Positions 1 to 10,800 of a stretch of DNA of 64,000 nt are shown piece by piece; the stretch's first letter is position 1, and each line of letters opens with the position of its first letter. Under the pieces are notes generated by a model. It was not told the origin of the DNA. It did no database searches and saw only the letters and a program-made list of their open reading frames with translations. The DNA is from Candidatus Delongbacteria bacterium (GTDB taxonomy: Bacteria > CAIWAD01). Both the position numbers and the translations under genes were made by a program. The DNA lies in the NCBI GenBank assembly GCA_020634015.1, contig JACKCN010000005.1, positions 248,001 to 312,000 of the forward strand, read 5' to 3'.

Positions 1-2
1 TC

Positions 3-1520
3 AGCAGCGATGATGCGGCGGATCTGGATCTGTACATCTATGATGCCGCAGGCAGCTTCTACGGTCGCAACCAGTACCTCGAGAACAGCCAGACCAACGG
101 AACCTCCGATGAGGTGCTGACCCTGACCGCGAATACGGACCTGGCTGCCTCTGGTTGGTACTCCTTCGTGATCGCCAAGGACGAACTGGCCGACCTGACC
201 CTGCAGTCCACCTACGAGGTGAAATTCACCAACAACAGCAACAAGCTGACCATCAACCCCACCAGCACGGTGCAGGTGGCCGTGATCCAGGATGCCAACC
301 CCTACGGGTCCGCCGAATGGCTGACGCAGTTGACGGCCTTTGGTTATCCCCATACCGTCATCCCCACGGCCGACATCGCCAGCACCAACCTGGATGCCTA
401 TGGTGTGGTGATCATTCCCACGCCCGTGACCATTGCAGCCCACGACAACATCCAGGCCAATCTCGCCCTGCTGGATGCTTACAACGACCGGGGCGGTGTG
501 CTGATCCAGGGCACGGCTACCTCCATCAACACCGACGGCTTCTACACCGCGGGCGGCGTGCTGGCGAACTGGGAAACCTGTGCGGTGGCGCATCCTTCCA
601 GCCACATTCTGGTCACCGGTGTGGGCGCGGATGCTCCCGGCAGTTCGGCCGTGCACCATGTGCTGACCGCCCCCGGAGCCGGATGGACCAACCTGGCCTG
701 GACCGATTGCGGCACCAACCAGAGCTGCATGCTGCTGAACGACGCCGACGGACTGCTGATCTACGGTGCGCCCATGGAACACAGCGTGGCCAACTACGAC
801 TGCACTCTGGGCGAGAGCATCGAGAACATCGTGCAGTGGGCCTACAAGCGGGCCAAGCAGACGATTCGCGTGACACGCACTCCCATTCAGGGGTCGGCTG
901 CCGTGGTGCTCAATTACAACAAGAGCATTCTCACATCCGTGACTTACACCAACACCGAATCGCTGAGCTGGCTGACTGTCAATCCGCTCAGCGGCACGAT
1001 TCCCGTGCTGGACGGTGGCGACCCAATCACCTTCACGATGATTCCGGGTGGCAACGCCGCCGGCATCTACAGGGGAGCGGTCACTGTGGGCAATACTCTG
1101 TACAACTCGACGGAACTCGTGTACGCCTACATGAATCTGGTGACTCGCAAGCCCGCCGTGCCCATCAACCTGACCATGGTTCCATTGGATTTCAGCCCCG
1201 GGCACGCCACGGTCAACGCCAGCTGGACGCCCGTGACCCAGGACATCAATGGCCAGGCGATCACGGTGGAAGCCTATCGTCTCTACTACGATGATGACTT
1301 CCTCTTCGGCTCGTCCAACTACATCGATGTCGCTACGACGAACATCAACCTGTTCTACGCGAATGTGGGCATGCTGGACATGGGCTTCCTGCGTGTGGCC
1401 GCCATCGATCTCGATGGTCTGGTCGTGGGCGACAGCCAGCCCGACGCGCCCCTGCCGCTGAATGCCGTTCCCGGCAACCCGCTGCTGCTGGGTGTGCCGC
1501 AGGCCAGCACCTCCAAGTAA
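3..1520 (+). CDS. Large secreted protein, C-terminal part (cut by window start)
   Basis: Reading frame is open from the first bases and has no start inside the window, so the gene begins upstream; 505 codons are visible. The visible part is a PPC-like beta domain (acidic DLDLYIYD segment), then an alpha/beta domain with VAVIQDANPYGS resembling the glutamine-amidotransferase/ThuA fold, then a BACON-like beta domain and a fibronectin-like tail ending near LPLNAVPG. The same domain order makes up the C-terminal half of the M43 protease at 2107, so the two are tandem paralogues. The missing N-terminus probably held a protease domain, but that cannot be seen. Probably exported. There is no T9SS-type sorting domain at the end. 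A strong terminator follows. Confidence 0.85.
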   Translation, partial: SSDDAADLDLYIYDAAGSFYGRNQYLENSQTNGTSDEVLTLTANTDLAASGWYSFVIAKDELADLTLQSTYEVKFTNNSNKLTINPTSTVQVAVIQDANPYGSAEWLTQLTAFGYPHTVIPTADIASTNLDAYGVVIIPTPVTIAAHDNIQANLALLDAYNDRGGVLIQGTATSINTDGFYTAGGVLANWETCAVAHPSSHILVTGVGADAPGSSAVHHVLTAPGAGWTNLAWTDCGTNQSCMLLNDADGLLIYGAPMEHSVANYDCTLGESIENIVQWAYKRAKQTIRVTRTPIQGSAAVVLNYNKSILTSVTYTNTESLSWLTVNPLSGTIPVLDGGDPITFTMIPGGNAAGIYRGAVTVGNTLYNSTELVYAYMNLVTRKPAVPINLTMVPLDFSPGHATVNASWTPVTQDINGQAITVEAYRLYYDDDFLFGSSNYIDVATTNINLFYANVGMLDMGFLRVAAIDLDGLVVGDSQPDAPLPLNAVPGNPLLLGVPQASTSK

Positions 1521-1549
1521 GTGCTGACCCAGCATTCGAGACCTTGAAC

Positions 1550-1577
1550 GATCGCCCCGGTGCAAGCCGGGGCGATC
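1550..1577 (+). terminator. Intrinsic terminator after the first gene
   Basis: Perfect 11-bp stem GATCGCCCCGG (1550-1560) and CCGGGGCGATC (1567-1577) around loop TGCAAG, followed by TCTTTTC. It lies 30 bp after the stop codon at 1520. Confidence 0.85.
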
Positions 1578-2106
1578 TCTTTTCGGGCGGGCCTGAGCAC
1601 CGATTCTCCCGGTTCGTCAGAATGCGGGACCACAATTGGCCTGTTCAAACCGGACACCTGAACAGTCGGGTGGCCCGACCGTGGGATTGTGGAGTTTCAT
1701 CCTGTAAATCTCACCACGGACAGGGCGAACATGCGTGCCAGCCTGATTCCAGGGCTTGCTGTGCAGGAATTGCACACTCGCAACGGGCGGTTGTCCAGGG
1801 GTGAACTGTCCGGACAGTCCCCAAGGTGGAACCGGCTGCCAGTTGAGGCCAACCTGGCCAGAACCGGCTTCGGAAACTGGCCAATTGCCATTGATATCTG
1901 TGTTACGAAAGAGCGCGTACCGCATGGGCTCCGGGCACGGAGTTTGCCGTAGCGAAACGCTCAACAGTACAGCGGACACCTCAGGGACCTTGATCATGAG
2001 CAGCCGTCCAGGCGGCGTCGGGCTGGAGCATCCGGCCACCTGACCACACTCTCGGCGTTGTCGATCCGCCTGCCACAGTTCGTCACTCCATTGAAGGAAC
2101 TCCAAC
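1578..2106. other. Intergenic region with a perfect palindrome
   Basis: No convincing gene in this 529-bp stretch. It should carry the promoter of the M43 protease gene. The clearest element is a perfect 14-nt palindrome ACTGTCCGGACAGT at 1805-1818, a possible regulator site. A ribosome site GAAGGAAC lies just before the ATG at 2107. Confidence 0.4.
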
Positions 2107-5100
2107 ATGAACGCCCTGTGGTCCCTCGTCCTGTTCCTGATTCTGCCCTGCGCCAGCCGGGTGCTGGCCGACACTCCCATGCCCGGCATGGTGGCACCGG
2201 GCACTGCGGTGGAATGCCCGAGCGAGCTGAGCGAGTGGGACCTGCAGCAACTGCGCGCCCTGCAGGCCAGTGGGGTCTACGATTCCATTGACCCGGACCG
2301 GGTGACGGGCAGTTATCTGGTCTACCTGGCCTTTCATGTGGTGCGCACGACGGCGGGCACTGGCGGCATTCTGCAAAGCCAGCTGGATCAGGCCATGCTG
2401 GATCTGGAGGATGCCTTCGCGGGCACGGGCATCTGCTTTCTGGTGGCCCATCAGGACACCATCAACAGCGATGCGTATTACAGCATCGACAGCGATGCCG
2501 AGCGCAACCTGCTGCGCAGCATTGCCAACCAGCCCGACATGATCGATTGTTACTTCGTGAATCATGACGAGGGCTACTGTGGCGTGTCCTCATTCAGCTG
2601 GAGCACCGTGCATGGCATCTCCTTCGACATGCAATGCGTCGGGGTGCCCGACAACCCCTCGACTTTTCCCCACGAGATCGGCCACTACTTTGATCTGTTG
2701 CACACCCATTCAACGGGCGAAGGTGAGGAGTGTCCCAACGGCAGCAACTGCGCCGTGGCCGGCGACCTGGTCTGCGACACGCCCGCGGATCCGGGCCTGG
2801 GAGCCGAGAATGTCAATCAGGACTGTGTCTACACCGGCAACGAGACACGCTTCTGCGGTCTGGCCAACCGCCCCTTCGCGCCCGACCCCACCAACCTGAT
2901 GAGCTACAGCCTCAAGACCTGCCGCACCAACTTCACACCGGGGCAGAAGGCCCGCATGCTCTCGACCCTGGTCAATACATCGCGCTGGGGCGAGATCGGC
3001 TTCAATGCTCCTGACTTCGATTTCAGCACGCCATTCGGCTGGAGCAATGCACTGGTGCCGCGCGACAACGCCAGTGCCTCGCCCGCCTCCTGCATCGTGA
3101 GCGCGACTCTGCCGGGCAATGTGTCCGGCACCTGGCTGAATCAGGCCGTGCGCCAGTCCAGCAGCGACTCGCACAACCCGGGAGCCTATGGGCGCATCTT
3201 TCTGGACAACGAATGGATCAGCTTCTACTACCTGCCGGAAGGCACCTGGGAAGGGCAGCAGTATCTCAACAACGTGGGACCCTGGCCCGTGCGCGGCGGG
3301 CGACACGCGCTGCAGAGCGTGGTGGACTACCACGACGCGATCTGCGAGCAGAACGAGATCGACAACCTGCGCAGCGTGCAATGGGTCTGGAGCCCCTACC
3401 CGCTGGCGGCGGGCCAAAGCGTGCAGCGCAACACGCCACCGGAGAAGATGAGCAACCTCTTCACCTGGCCCAACAGCGATGGCTTTCAATTCTCGGGCAC
3501 GGAGGGCTGGTCCGCGGTGGCGATCCAGCCGCTGTCCACCAGCGCCGACTACGACCTGCACCTGCACAACAACTACACGGGCAGCGCCGTCGGCTTCTCC
3601 AGCACCTGGCAGGTTTCCAGCTACGGCAGTGGCGAGCCGGACTGGGTGCTGGTGAATCACCACAGCGCGCCCGCGGGCAACTGGCAGGCGGGCGTGGTCA
3701 ATTACGATGGCGAGAGCGCCAGCTTTCGCATTGCCGAGCGCGACTCACGCGCGGTGCAGCAGGGAGACGGCACCCGCATCTGCGGCAGCATTGCCGCCAA
3801 CGAGATCCTCGATCTGGTGGAGGTGTACTTCAGCAGCAGCGAAATCGCCCAGGGCTGGACGGTCACCCTCAGCAGCGACGACGGTGTCGACCTGGACCTG
3901 TACCTCTATTCCCCCATCAGCCCGACCCATGCGCGCAATGGCTACCTGAAAACCAGCCAGACCGCCAACACGCCCGCCGAGAGCATGACCCTGCTGGCCA
4001 ACACGGACCTGCCCGAGGCCGGCTGGTATGCTTTCGTGGTGGCCAAGGACGGCTCTCAGGAACTGGCCCAGTCCTGCAGCTGGGAGCTGAAGTTCGTCCA
4101 GACGGGCAACCGCCTGACCATCAGCGCGCCCACACCCGTGCAGGTGGCCGTGTTCCAGGATGGCGCGCCATATGGCTCCACCGAATGGACCGACCAACTG
4201 AGCGCCATGAATGTGCCGTATACTCTGTACACCACCACGAGTCTGAGCTGGGTGGACCTGGATGCCTTCGGCGCGGTGATTGTGCCTTCCCCCGGCAGCG
4301 AGGCCTCGCACAACAGCATTCAGGGCAACATGGCCCGCCTGAACGGCTACAACCTGCGAGGCGGTGTGCTGGTACTGGGCACCGCATTCGGCACCGCCAC
4401 CGCGGACTTCACCGTGGCCGGCGGAGTGCAGGCCAGCTGGAGCCCCTGCAACACGGCGCACCCGATTGACCATCTGCTGGTCGGCGGCGTGGCCCCCGAC
4501 GCCCAGGGCAACGCGGCCGTGCGCCATACCCTTGCAGCTCCCGGTGCGGGCTGGACCAGCCTGGCCAGTTCGGACTGCGGCGGCGCCAGCTGCATGCTGC
4601 TGAACGAGGAGCTGGGACTGCTGGTCTACGGCGCCCCCATGGAGCACAGCCTGCTCAACTTCGACTGCAGCCTGGGCGAGAGCATTGAGAACATCGTGGC
4701 CTGGGCCACCAAACGCGCCCGCCAGACCCTGCGCATTGGCACCACTCCGCTGCACCAGCCGATTCCGGTGGTGTTCAGCTATTCAAAATCGCCCGCGGCC
4801 TCGCTGAGCTACACCAATTCCGAATCACTTGGCTGGCTCTCCGTCAGCCCCGCCAGTGGCAGCATTCCCTTGTTCAGCTCATCCGCTCCGATCACATTCA
4901 CCGTCACGCCCGCAAGCACTCCTGGCGGCATCCACCGCGGCACGGTGCGCGTCGCCCATTCCATGATCAATTCGCCCGAACTGGTGTACGCCGTGATGAC
5001 CCTGCCCGGCGCCGCCCCCGCCGCCCCCCTGAACCTGGTGATGACCCCGCTGGACTTCAGCCCCGGCCACGCCACCGTGCTGGTCGACTGGACCCCCGTG

Positions 5101-5385
5101 ACCACCGACATCAACGGCCAGCCCCTGACGATCGAGAGCTACCGCCTCTGGTACGACGACACCTGGCCCATGAGCAACCCCGCCGGCATCGACGTGCCCG
5201 GCCCGCCCCAGACCCTGCACTACGAGAACGTCGGCATCCTCTCCCAGGGCTTCCTGCGCGTGACCGCAACGGATGTGGACGGGCAGGTGGTCGCCGACAG
5301 TCAGCCGGGGGAGCCGCTGCCGGTGAGTACGGGTAAAGGCGATGCAAGCCTTTTCGAGGAGCGGACCCCGGGATCGAAGCGCTGA
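2107..5385 (+). CDS. Secreted M43 (pappalysin-like) zinc metalloprotease, multidomain
   Basis: 1092 residues. An N-terminal signal peptide (hydrophobic LWSLVLFLIL, cleavage near VLA-DT) is followed by a metzincin domain: zinc site HEIGHYFDLLH at residues 189-199, a Cys-rich stretch, and Met-turn NLMSYS, the arrangement of peptidase family M43. Downstream are beta domains, a PPC-like domain (DDGVDLDLYLYS), a ThuA/amidotransferase-like alpha/beta domain, a BACON-like domain and a fibronectin-like tail. The C-terminal half matches the preceding gene closely, so this is a tandem paralogue. The last ten or so residues look unrelated to the paralogue, and homology to a downstream remnant stops at 5343. 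Probably an extracellular protease; substrate unknown. Start supported by AAGGAAC upstream of the ATG. Confidence 0.88.
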   Translation: MNALWSLVLFLILPCASRVLADTPMPGMVAPGTAVECPSELSEWDLQQLRALQASGVYDSIDPDRVTGSYLVYLAFHVVRTTAGTGGILQSQLDQAMLDLEDAFAGTGICFLVAHQDTINSDAYYSIDSDAERNLLRSIANQPDMIDCYFVNHDEGYCGVSSFSWSTVHGISFDMQCVGVPDNPSTFPHEIGHYFDLLHTHSTGEGEECPNGSNCAVAGDLVCDTPADPGLGAENVNQDCVYTGNETRFCGLANRPFAPDPTNLMSYSLKTCRTNFTPGQKARMLSTLVNTSRWGEIGFNAPDFDFSTPFGWSNALVPRDNASASPASCIVSATLPGNVSGTWLNQAVRQSSSDSHNPGAYGRIFLDNEWISFYYLPEGTWEGQQYLNNVGPWPVRGGRHALQSVVDYHDAICEQNEIDNLRSVQWVWSPYPLAAGQSVQRNTPPEKMSNLFTWPNSDGFQFSGTEGWSAVAIQPLSTSADYDLHLHNNYTGSAVGFSSTWQVSSYGSGEPDWVLVNHHSAPAGNWQAGVVNYDGESASFRIAERDSRAVQQGDGTRICGSIAANEILDLVEVYFSSSEIAQGWTVTLSSDDGVDLDLYLYSPISPTHARNGYLKTSQTANTPAESMTLLANTDLPEAGWYAFVVAKDGSQELAQSCSWELKFVQTGNRLTISAPTPVQVAVFQDGAPYGSTEWTDQLSAMNVPYTLYTTTSLSWVDLDAFGAVIVPSPGSEASHNSIQGNMARLNGYNLRGGVLVLGTAFGTATADFTVAGGVQASWSPCNTAHPIDHLLVGGVAPDAQGNAAVRHTLAAPGAGWTSLASSDCGGASCMLLNEELGLLVYGAPMEHSLLNFDCSLGESIENIVAWATKRARQTLRIGTTPLHQPIPVVFSYSKSPAASLSYTNSESLGWLSVSPASGSIPLFSSSAPITFTVTPASTPGGIHRGTVRVAHSMINSPELVYAVMTLPGAAPAAPLNLVMTPLDFSPGHATVLVDWTPVTTDINGQPLTIESYRLWYDDTWPMSNPAGIDVPGPPQTLHYENVGILSQGFLRVTATDVDGQVVADSQPGEPLPVSTGKGDASLFEERTPGSKR
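5175..5343 (+). repeat. 169-bp direct repeat, copy A (inside M43 gene)
   Basis: Encodes the last conserved part of the fibronectin-like tail. It repeats at 6899-7067 with about 12 mismatches and no gaps by eye, mostly third-position changes. The homology stops sharply on both sides. Confidence 0.9.
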
Positions 5386-5567
5386 AGCTCGGCTTGCCAG
5401 CATTGGAACGGAGCAGCCCCGGTCTTGTATCATGGCAGACATGTCACAGGACAGGTGTGACACTGCGGGGTGCTTGACTGGAATGCTGCGGCCGCAGAGC
5501 CCCACGGTTTCATGTCAGTGGCAAGCCCAATCGGGGATTGATTGGCCGGCGTCGGCGGGTACGGGGA

Positions 5568-6755
5568 TCATGGAGTGCTCACCGCCACCACGTCATACAG
5601 GCGTTGCCCGATGCAGCGAGGCAGGCGCACCCGGGTGTCCAAGGTCTGATCAATCTGGACCCTCGGCTGGTCCAGAGACATCCGTTGGTAGATGCAGTAG
5701 TGGTGGGCGCCGGGAACCGGCTGCCAGCTCAATTCCAGTTTCTGGTTCGGGAGCAGGTGATACTCCAACCGGGGGGCACCGAACAGCGCGTACAGCTGCA
5801 GACTTGAATGGGTGCGGTCCCGCAGGTACAGAATCCCTTGATGCAGCAACATGTTGTCAATCGTACCACCATTGTTGACGATTGCCTCCTGGGACAAGGT
5901 GCCGTCCTCGGCCACACGAAACACGCCTGCGTGAAACTGTATCGGCGTAAAGACTACGCCCGGCACCACCACCAGATCTCCTTCGGCAAGAATGGTTCCC
6001 GCGGTGCTGGACCAAGGATGACTTGAGTGGAACTCATACACGGTGCCCGAGCGGACCAGCAGTTTCACCCCGATGCTGGGCGGGGATTCCGCAAGCCCGG
6101 ACACATAAAGACCGTGCTCCCCAAATCCCATGGCGTCGATGTAGTCGTATACCTGCACACCCAAGAGCGAAACCGGATTCTGCGGATCGCTGACGTCCAG
6201 TACCACTGGACCATATACTGAGCTGTAGAAGGCAATCAGCTCCGGTCCAGCGATGCCCAGACCGAACGGGGGCAAGTCCAGATCCTCAAGCGTGGCCAGC
6301 AGGTCAAGCTGTCCCTCACCCACTACCTGGTAGATTCGCAGATCTCCATAGTTCGAGCACACGGTCAATCGGTCATTGCAGGAGACCGCCCAACTGATGA
6401 GGTCGCTGGCCAATCGCAACGAATCGGTCACGGCGCCACTCCACACGTCATGCATGCGGATGCGAACCGAGCCTTGATCCGGGAAATCCACCACTGCCAT
6501 CCAGTCGTCAAAAAGTCCAACATATCGTGCATAGCTCGCCGGGAGCCCGTATTGCCAGGTCAGTGCCCCACCCGACTCGTTTGTATACACTCGGACCGAG
6601 TCATCCGTGGCCATCGCGAAATGTGTGTCATTCACGGCCATCTGTACGTTGTTCGAGGGAGCACTGAGCGAACCAAGCAGAATGGGAGTCAGCTCTGCTC
6701 GGGCCGTCCTCGGCAGCAGCAGGCAGAGCAGGGCAAGCACGGAAAGGGGGGGCAT
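5568..6755 (-). CDS. Secreted beta-propeller-like protein
   Basis: 395 residues. N-terminal signal peptide (LSVLALLCLLL, cleavage near ARA-EL). The rest is a series of short beta-rich repeats; one holds the LVIVD-type phrase VVLDVSDPQNPVSLLG, as in secreted propeller proteins that narrate values per blade. The C-terminus (LELSWQPVPGAHHYCIYQR) looks like a fibronectin type III fold. No catalytic motif seen. A GGAGG sequence 4-5 bases before the ATG supports the start. It is convergent with the M43 gene and sits between the two copies of the 169-bp repeat. Function unknown; probably extracellular binding or surface display. It shares the propeller style of the larger gene at 17324-19255. Confidence 0.75.
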   Translation of the reverse strand: MPPLSVLALLCLLLPRTARAELTPILLGSLSAPSNNVQMAVNDTHFAMATDDSVRVYTNESGGALTWQYGLPASYARYVGLFDDWMAVVDFPDQGSVRIRMHDVWSGAVTDSLRLASDLISWAVSCNDRLTVCSNYGDLRIYQVVGEGQLDLLATLEDLDLPPFGLGIAGPELIAFYSSVYGPVVLDVSDPQNPVSLLGVQVYDYIDAMGFGEHGLYVSGLAESPPSIGVKLLVRSGTVYEFHSSHPWSSTAGTILAEGDLVVVPGVVFTPIQFHAGVFRVAEDGTLSQEAIVNNGGTIDNMLLHQGILYLRDRTHSSLQLYALFGAPRLEYHLLPNQKLELSWQPVPGAHHYCIYQRMSLDQPRVQIDQTLDTRVRLPRCIGQRLYDVVAVSTP

Positions 6756-6898
6756 TGGTCCTCCAGGGTGGGGGTGTGAGGCCCGCGTTCACCGGATCCC
6801 GCGGGATGCGCCGCAGTATGCCAATGGAAGTCTGCTCGCACAAGCGAAACAACCGATCGGACGAAGCCATTCTTGCATGGTATGGCTGCTGGCTGCCG

Positions 6899-7112
6899 CA
6901 ACCCCGCCGGCATCGACGTGCCTGGCCCGCCCCAGACCCTGCACTACGAGAACGTGGGCATCCTCACACAAGGCTTCCTGCGCGTGACCGCAACGGATGT
7001 GGACGGACAGGTGGTGGCCGACAGCCAGCCGGGGGAGCCGCTGCCGATGAGCACGGTTAACGGCGATCCGCACATCTTGATCCCGACCGTCTTAACTCCA
7101 ACTGCCCCATGA
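6899..7112 (+). pseudogene. Remnant of a third M43-family paralogue (3' end only)
   Basis: Bases 6899-7067 are about 93 percent identical to 5175-5343 and encode the same fibronectin-like tail (for example NPAGIDVPGPPQTLHYENVG), then the frame runs on to a stop at 7110-7112 after an unrelated tail. There is no start codon, signal sequence or other domain. Most differences from copy A are synonymous, which suggests it came from a diverged functional paralogue and is not a fresh copy. Best read as the 3' scar of a deleted tandem gene, or the duplicated end of an inserted segment. Confidence 0.8.
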
Positions 7113-7374
7113 GTCGATAATACGATCGGTGTGCAAGCCGTTTGTAGTTACACCGTGACTCGGAAAGTTGCCAGTCAGCGATACGTCTTTTACAACGGAT
7201 TGGGAGTACTATCCAATCCGGTAACATCACTCGATCTCTGCCTATCCAGTTCAGGGAATCGAGACTGTTTTCAATCAAGGGATTGTGGAGTCCTGGATTC
7301 TGACCATCTGAATTGTATCATGTGCAATCCGAGTGCGGCAAACCGAATCAAGTTGTTTCAACAGGTGAGCTTTG

Positions 7375-7773
7375 ATGCAAACCATCCACGTTGTTGCGGC
7401 AGTCATTGTTCAAAATGGCACCGTGTTTAGCGCACAACGACCTGATGCAGGGGAAGCTGCACTGAAGTGGGAGTTTCCTGGCGGGAAGATCGAATCCGGC
7501 GAGTCTCACGAAGCAGCTCTGATACGTGAAATCTGGGAAGAGTTTTCAGTTACGATCACCGTTGGATCCAGACTGATGACCGTGCGCCACCCCTATCAGA
7601 GTTTCTTGCTTGTCATGCATGCCTACTTGGCAACGATAGTGGAAGGCAAGATCCAACCCGCAGAGCATCTGGCGACTCGGTGGCTATCACACGATGAGAT
7701 TCAAATCGTCGATTGGGCGCCCGCGGACCTTCCTATTGTGGCCGAAATCGAACGTTTGAGACTTCTGGCGTAG
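7375..7773 (+). CDS. NUDIX hydrolase, MutT-like
   Basis: 132 residues with a Nudix box starting at GGKIESGE (residue 37) and continuing to REIWEEFSV; the usual EExG position reads EEFS, a mild variant. Such proteins hydrolyse nucleoside diphosphate derivatives, commonly (8-oxo-)dGTP. The start is the ATG at 7375, with AGGTGA at 7363-7368 six bases upstream. It lies 108 bp before the large helicase gene on the same strand, and both are visibly less GC-rich than the flanks, so they probably arrived and act together. The pairing suggests a role in DNA metabolism or defence rather than general housekeeping; that is inference. Confidence 0.85.
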   Translation: MQTIHVVAAVIVQNGTVFSAQRPDAGEAALKWEFPGGKIESGESHEAALIREIWEEFSVTITVGSRLMTVRHPYQSFLLVMHAYLATIVEGKIQPAEHLATRWLSHDEIQIVDWAPADLPIVAEIERLRLLA

Positions 7774-7881
7774 CAAGTTGGCCGGACCAGACAGTCGAAG
7801 GCACAAACATCCAGTTCCACGTTCAGCGCATTTCAGGCGACCGATCCCACAGCAAACCAATAGATGATTCCGAGAACATAA

Positions 7882-10800
7882 ATGAACGATGACGTGAAGC
7901 CAGGTCTCTATGATGTCCTGATGAACGCTGCGCTTGCCTCACAGGTTCGTGAGCTGAATCCTGCAAAGTATGAGGCCGGCTTTGCCTCAATTGACCCCGA
8001 CTCAGCGCCTGCCCGAATCTCGCAGGTCATTCAAAAGTGGATTGAGCAAGTCCTTGAGTCAGTGCCAGCCAAACACAGAATTGAGGTAGGCGAGGAGATT
8101 TCAAGAAAGCTCTTTGACTTGCTCAAGGAGGTCAGCACACGAGGCTTGTCAGACGAGGACAAGCTGCACTATCCCATCCAACGCTTGATAGCCATTCAAT
8201 CTGTGGCACCAGGGAACCAGGTCATCAAGATTCCTAGACCCAGCACACCGTTGATTGACACCGTGCTGCACACGAACTCACGAGGCGAAAAGGCGCTCAC
8301 TTATGAGATCCGGTCGGAGATTGGATCTGCGGACCGAGTCGACCTGTTATGTGCTTTCATTCGATGGTCTGGCATTCGAGACTTGATGCCCATGCTTGAA
8401 AACCATGTGCGGGCAGATAAAGAACTGCGAGTACTGACGACCACTTACACTCGAAGTACAGAGCTTCGCGCATTGGAGGAGCTTGAACGGATTGGTGCTA
8501 AGATTAAGGTGTCCTACGATATCAACTCGACTCGATTGCACGCAAAGGCATGGTTGTTCTTACGCAAGACGGGACACAGCACCGTATACATTGGTTCATC
8601 AAATCTCACGTTCTCAGCCCAAGTCACAGGAAAGGAGTGGAATGTTCGACTTTCGCAATACTTGAATCCCGAAGTAATCGAAAAGTACCAAGCCACATTT
8701 GAATCGTACTGGGCCAATGAGAGCTTTGAACCGTTCAATCGAGAGCAGTTCATCCAAGCAATTGCAAAACCGACTTCTGATTCCCCAATTGACACGGGGT
8801 TGGATGTACACCCGTACCCATTTCAGCGGCAGATCTTGGAGAAGCTTGAGCTAGATCGCGAACGAGGCTATCCACACTGCCTCGTGGTGGCGGCCACGGG
8901 AACAGGTAAGACAGTCATTGCCGCGTTAGACTTCCAACGATTGCTCCATACATCACGCTCGCTTCGACTTCTGTTTGTGGCCCATCGGAAGGAGATTCTT
9001 GAACAGAGCATCCGTACGTTCCGCCATGTCCTAAAGGACTGGACTTTTGGGGAGATCTGGATGAATGGGACACAGCCCAGTCAATGGGAACACGTCTTCG
9101 CATCCATCCAAACCCTTAGCCGGACCAGCTTAGAGAGTTTAGGTCCCGAGTACTTTGATGTGGTGATCATTGATGAGTTCCATCATGCCGCTGCATCTAG
9201 CTATGCGCAGCTTCTGGAGTACGTGAAACCGAAACACTTGCTGGGGTTGACAGCAACTCCTGAGCGCACGGATGGTCTTAGCATTCTGCACTGGTTCAAT
9301 GACCGCTTCTCGGCTGAATTGAGGCTCTGGGACGCTCTTGAACAGGAGCTACTGGTTCCATTCAACTACTTCGGAATTCATGACCACACAGATCTACGCA
9401 TGGTCACTTGGACTCGAGGCATTGGATACGATCCCACTCAACTCACGAACACCTACACGGGCAATGACTTTTGGTCCTCGATGGTCATCCACGAAGTCAC
9501 GCGCAAAGTGACGGATGTCAAGTCCATGAGAGCTCTCGGATACTGTGTGAGCATTCTCCACGCGCAGTTCATGGCCAATCGATTCAATGCAGCGGGAATT
9601 AACTCGATAGCGGTCGTCGCCAGTACTTCCAAAGCTGACAGGGAAAACGCACTTCGTGAGTTAGAGTCGGGGAAACTGCAGGCCATCTTCACGGTCGACT
9701 TGTTCAACGAAGGCGTGGACATTCCACAAATCGACACGTTAATCATGATGCGTCCTACGGAGAGCGCAACCGTGTTTCTTCAGCAGCTAGGTCGTGGCTT
9801 GAGGCATGCTCCAGGAAAAAACGTCTTAACCGTTTTGGATTTCATCGGCCATCAACGAACTGAGTTTCGCTTTGACCTGCGCTACAGGGCGTTATTGGGG
9901 TGCTCGCGAACCGAACTTGTGTCAGCAGTTGAGAACGGCTTTCCATACCTACCCACAGGCTGCTCCCTAAACCTTGACCAAGTGTCAAGAGATCTTGTGC
10001 TGGACAATATTCGCAACGCGCTTCCGCTAACGTCTAGCAAGAAAGTAGAAGAGCTACGCCATCTGGGCAACGTGAGTTTGAAGGAGTACTTGCAGCAGAC
10101 AGGTCTAGAGCTAGAGGATGTATACCATAACAAAAGTTATTGGACTCTGCTACGCCGACAAGCCGGTCTAGAACCAGCTTTCAAGAATGAGGATTTTGAG
10201 AAGCGACTTGGCCGTGGAATTGGCAGGCTACTCCACATAGACGACCCTGAGCGTCTGCAAAGCATGAATACACTACAGCGCTATGGGTCTCCGGACGTGT
10301 TGAACAGCTGCTCCGAGAGAGAGTTGCGGCTCTTGAACATGATTCTAGTCGTCATCCTGAGCCCCAGTGTGCCATCGGGCAAAACCGCGAAGGAGTTTGA
10401 CTCGGTAGAGCAAGCAGTCAAGAGGGTTCTCGAATATCCTGCTCTTGTGGATGAGCTGGTGCAAGTGGCAGACCTGCTAGAAGAGCGGAGAAATCATATC
10501 CCAATTGCAATAGAAGACTCGCCACAGATTCCATTAATGATCCATTGTCGCTACAGCCGTGATGAAGTGTTGTCCGCGTATGGGTACGCATCTGTGAGCG
10601 ATGTAAAGTCGATGCGTGAAGGAGTACTCTGGATTCCCAAAGAGAATACGGATGTGCTCTTTGTAACACTTAAGAAAACGGCGCAGGACTTCAGCGACTC
10701 AACCATGTACAAGGACTACGCAATCAGCGAGTGGCTATTTCATTGGGAATCGCAGTCCACAACATCAGTTTCCAGTAAGACGGGGCAGCGATATCTGAAT

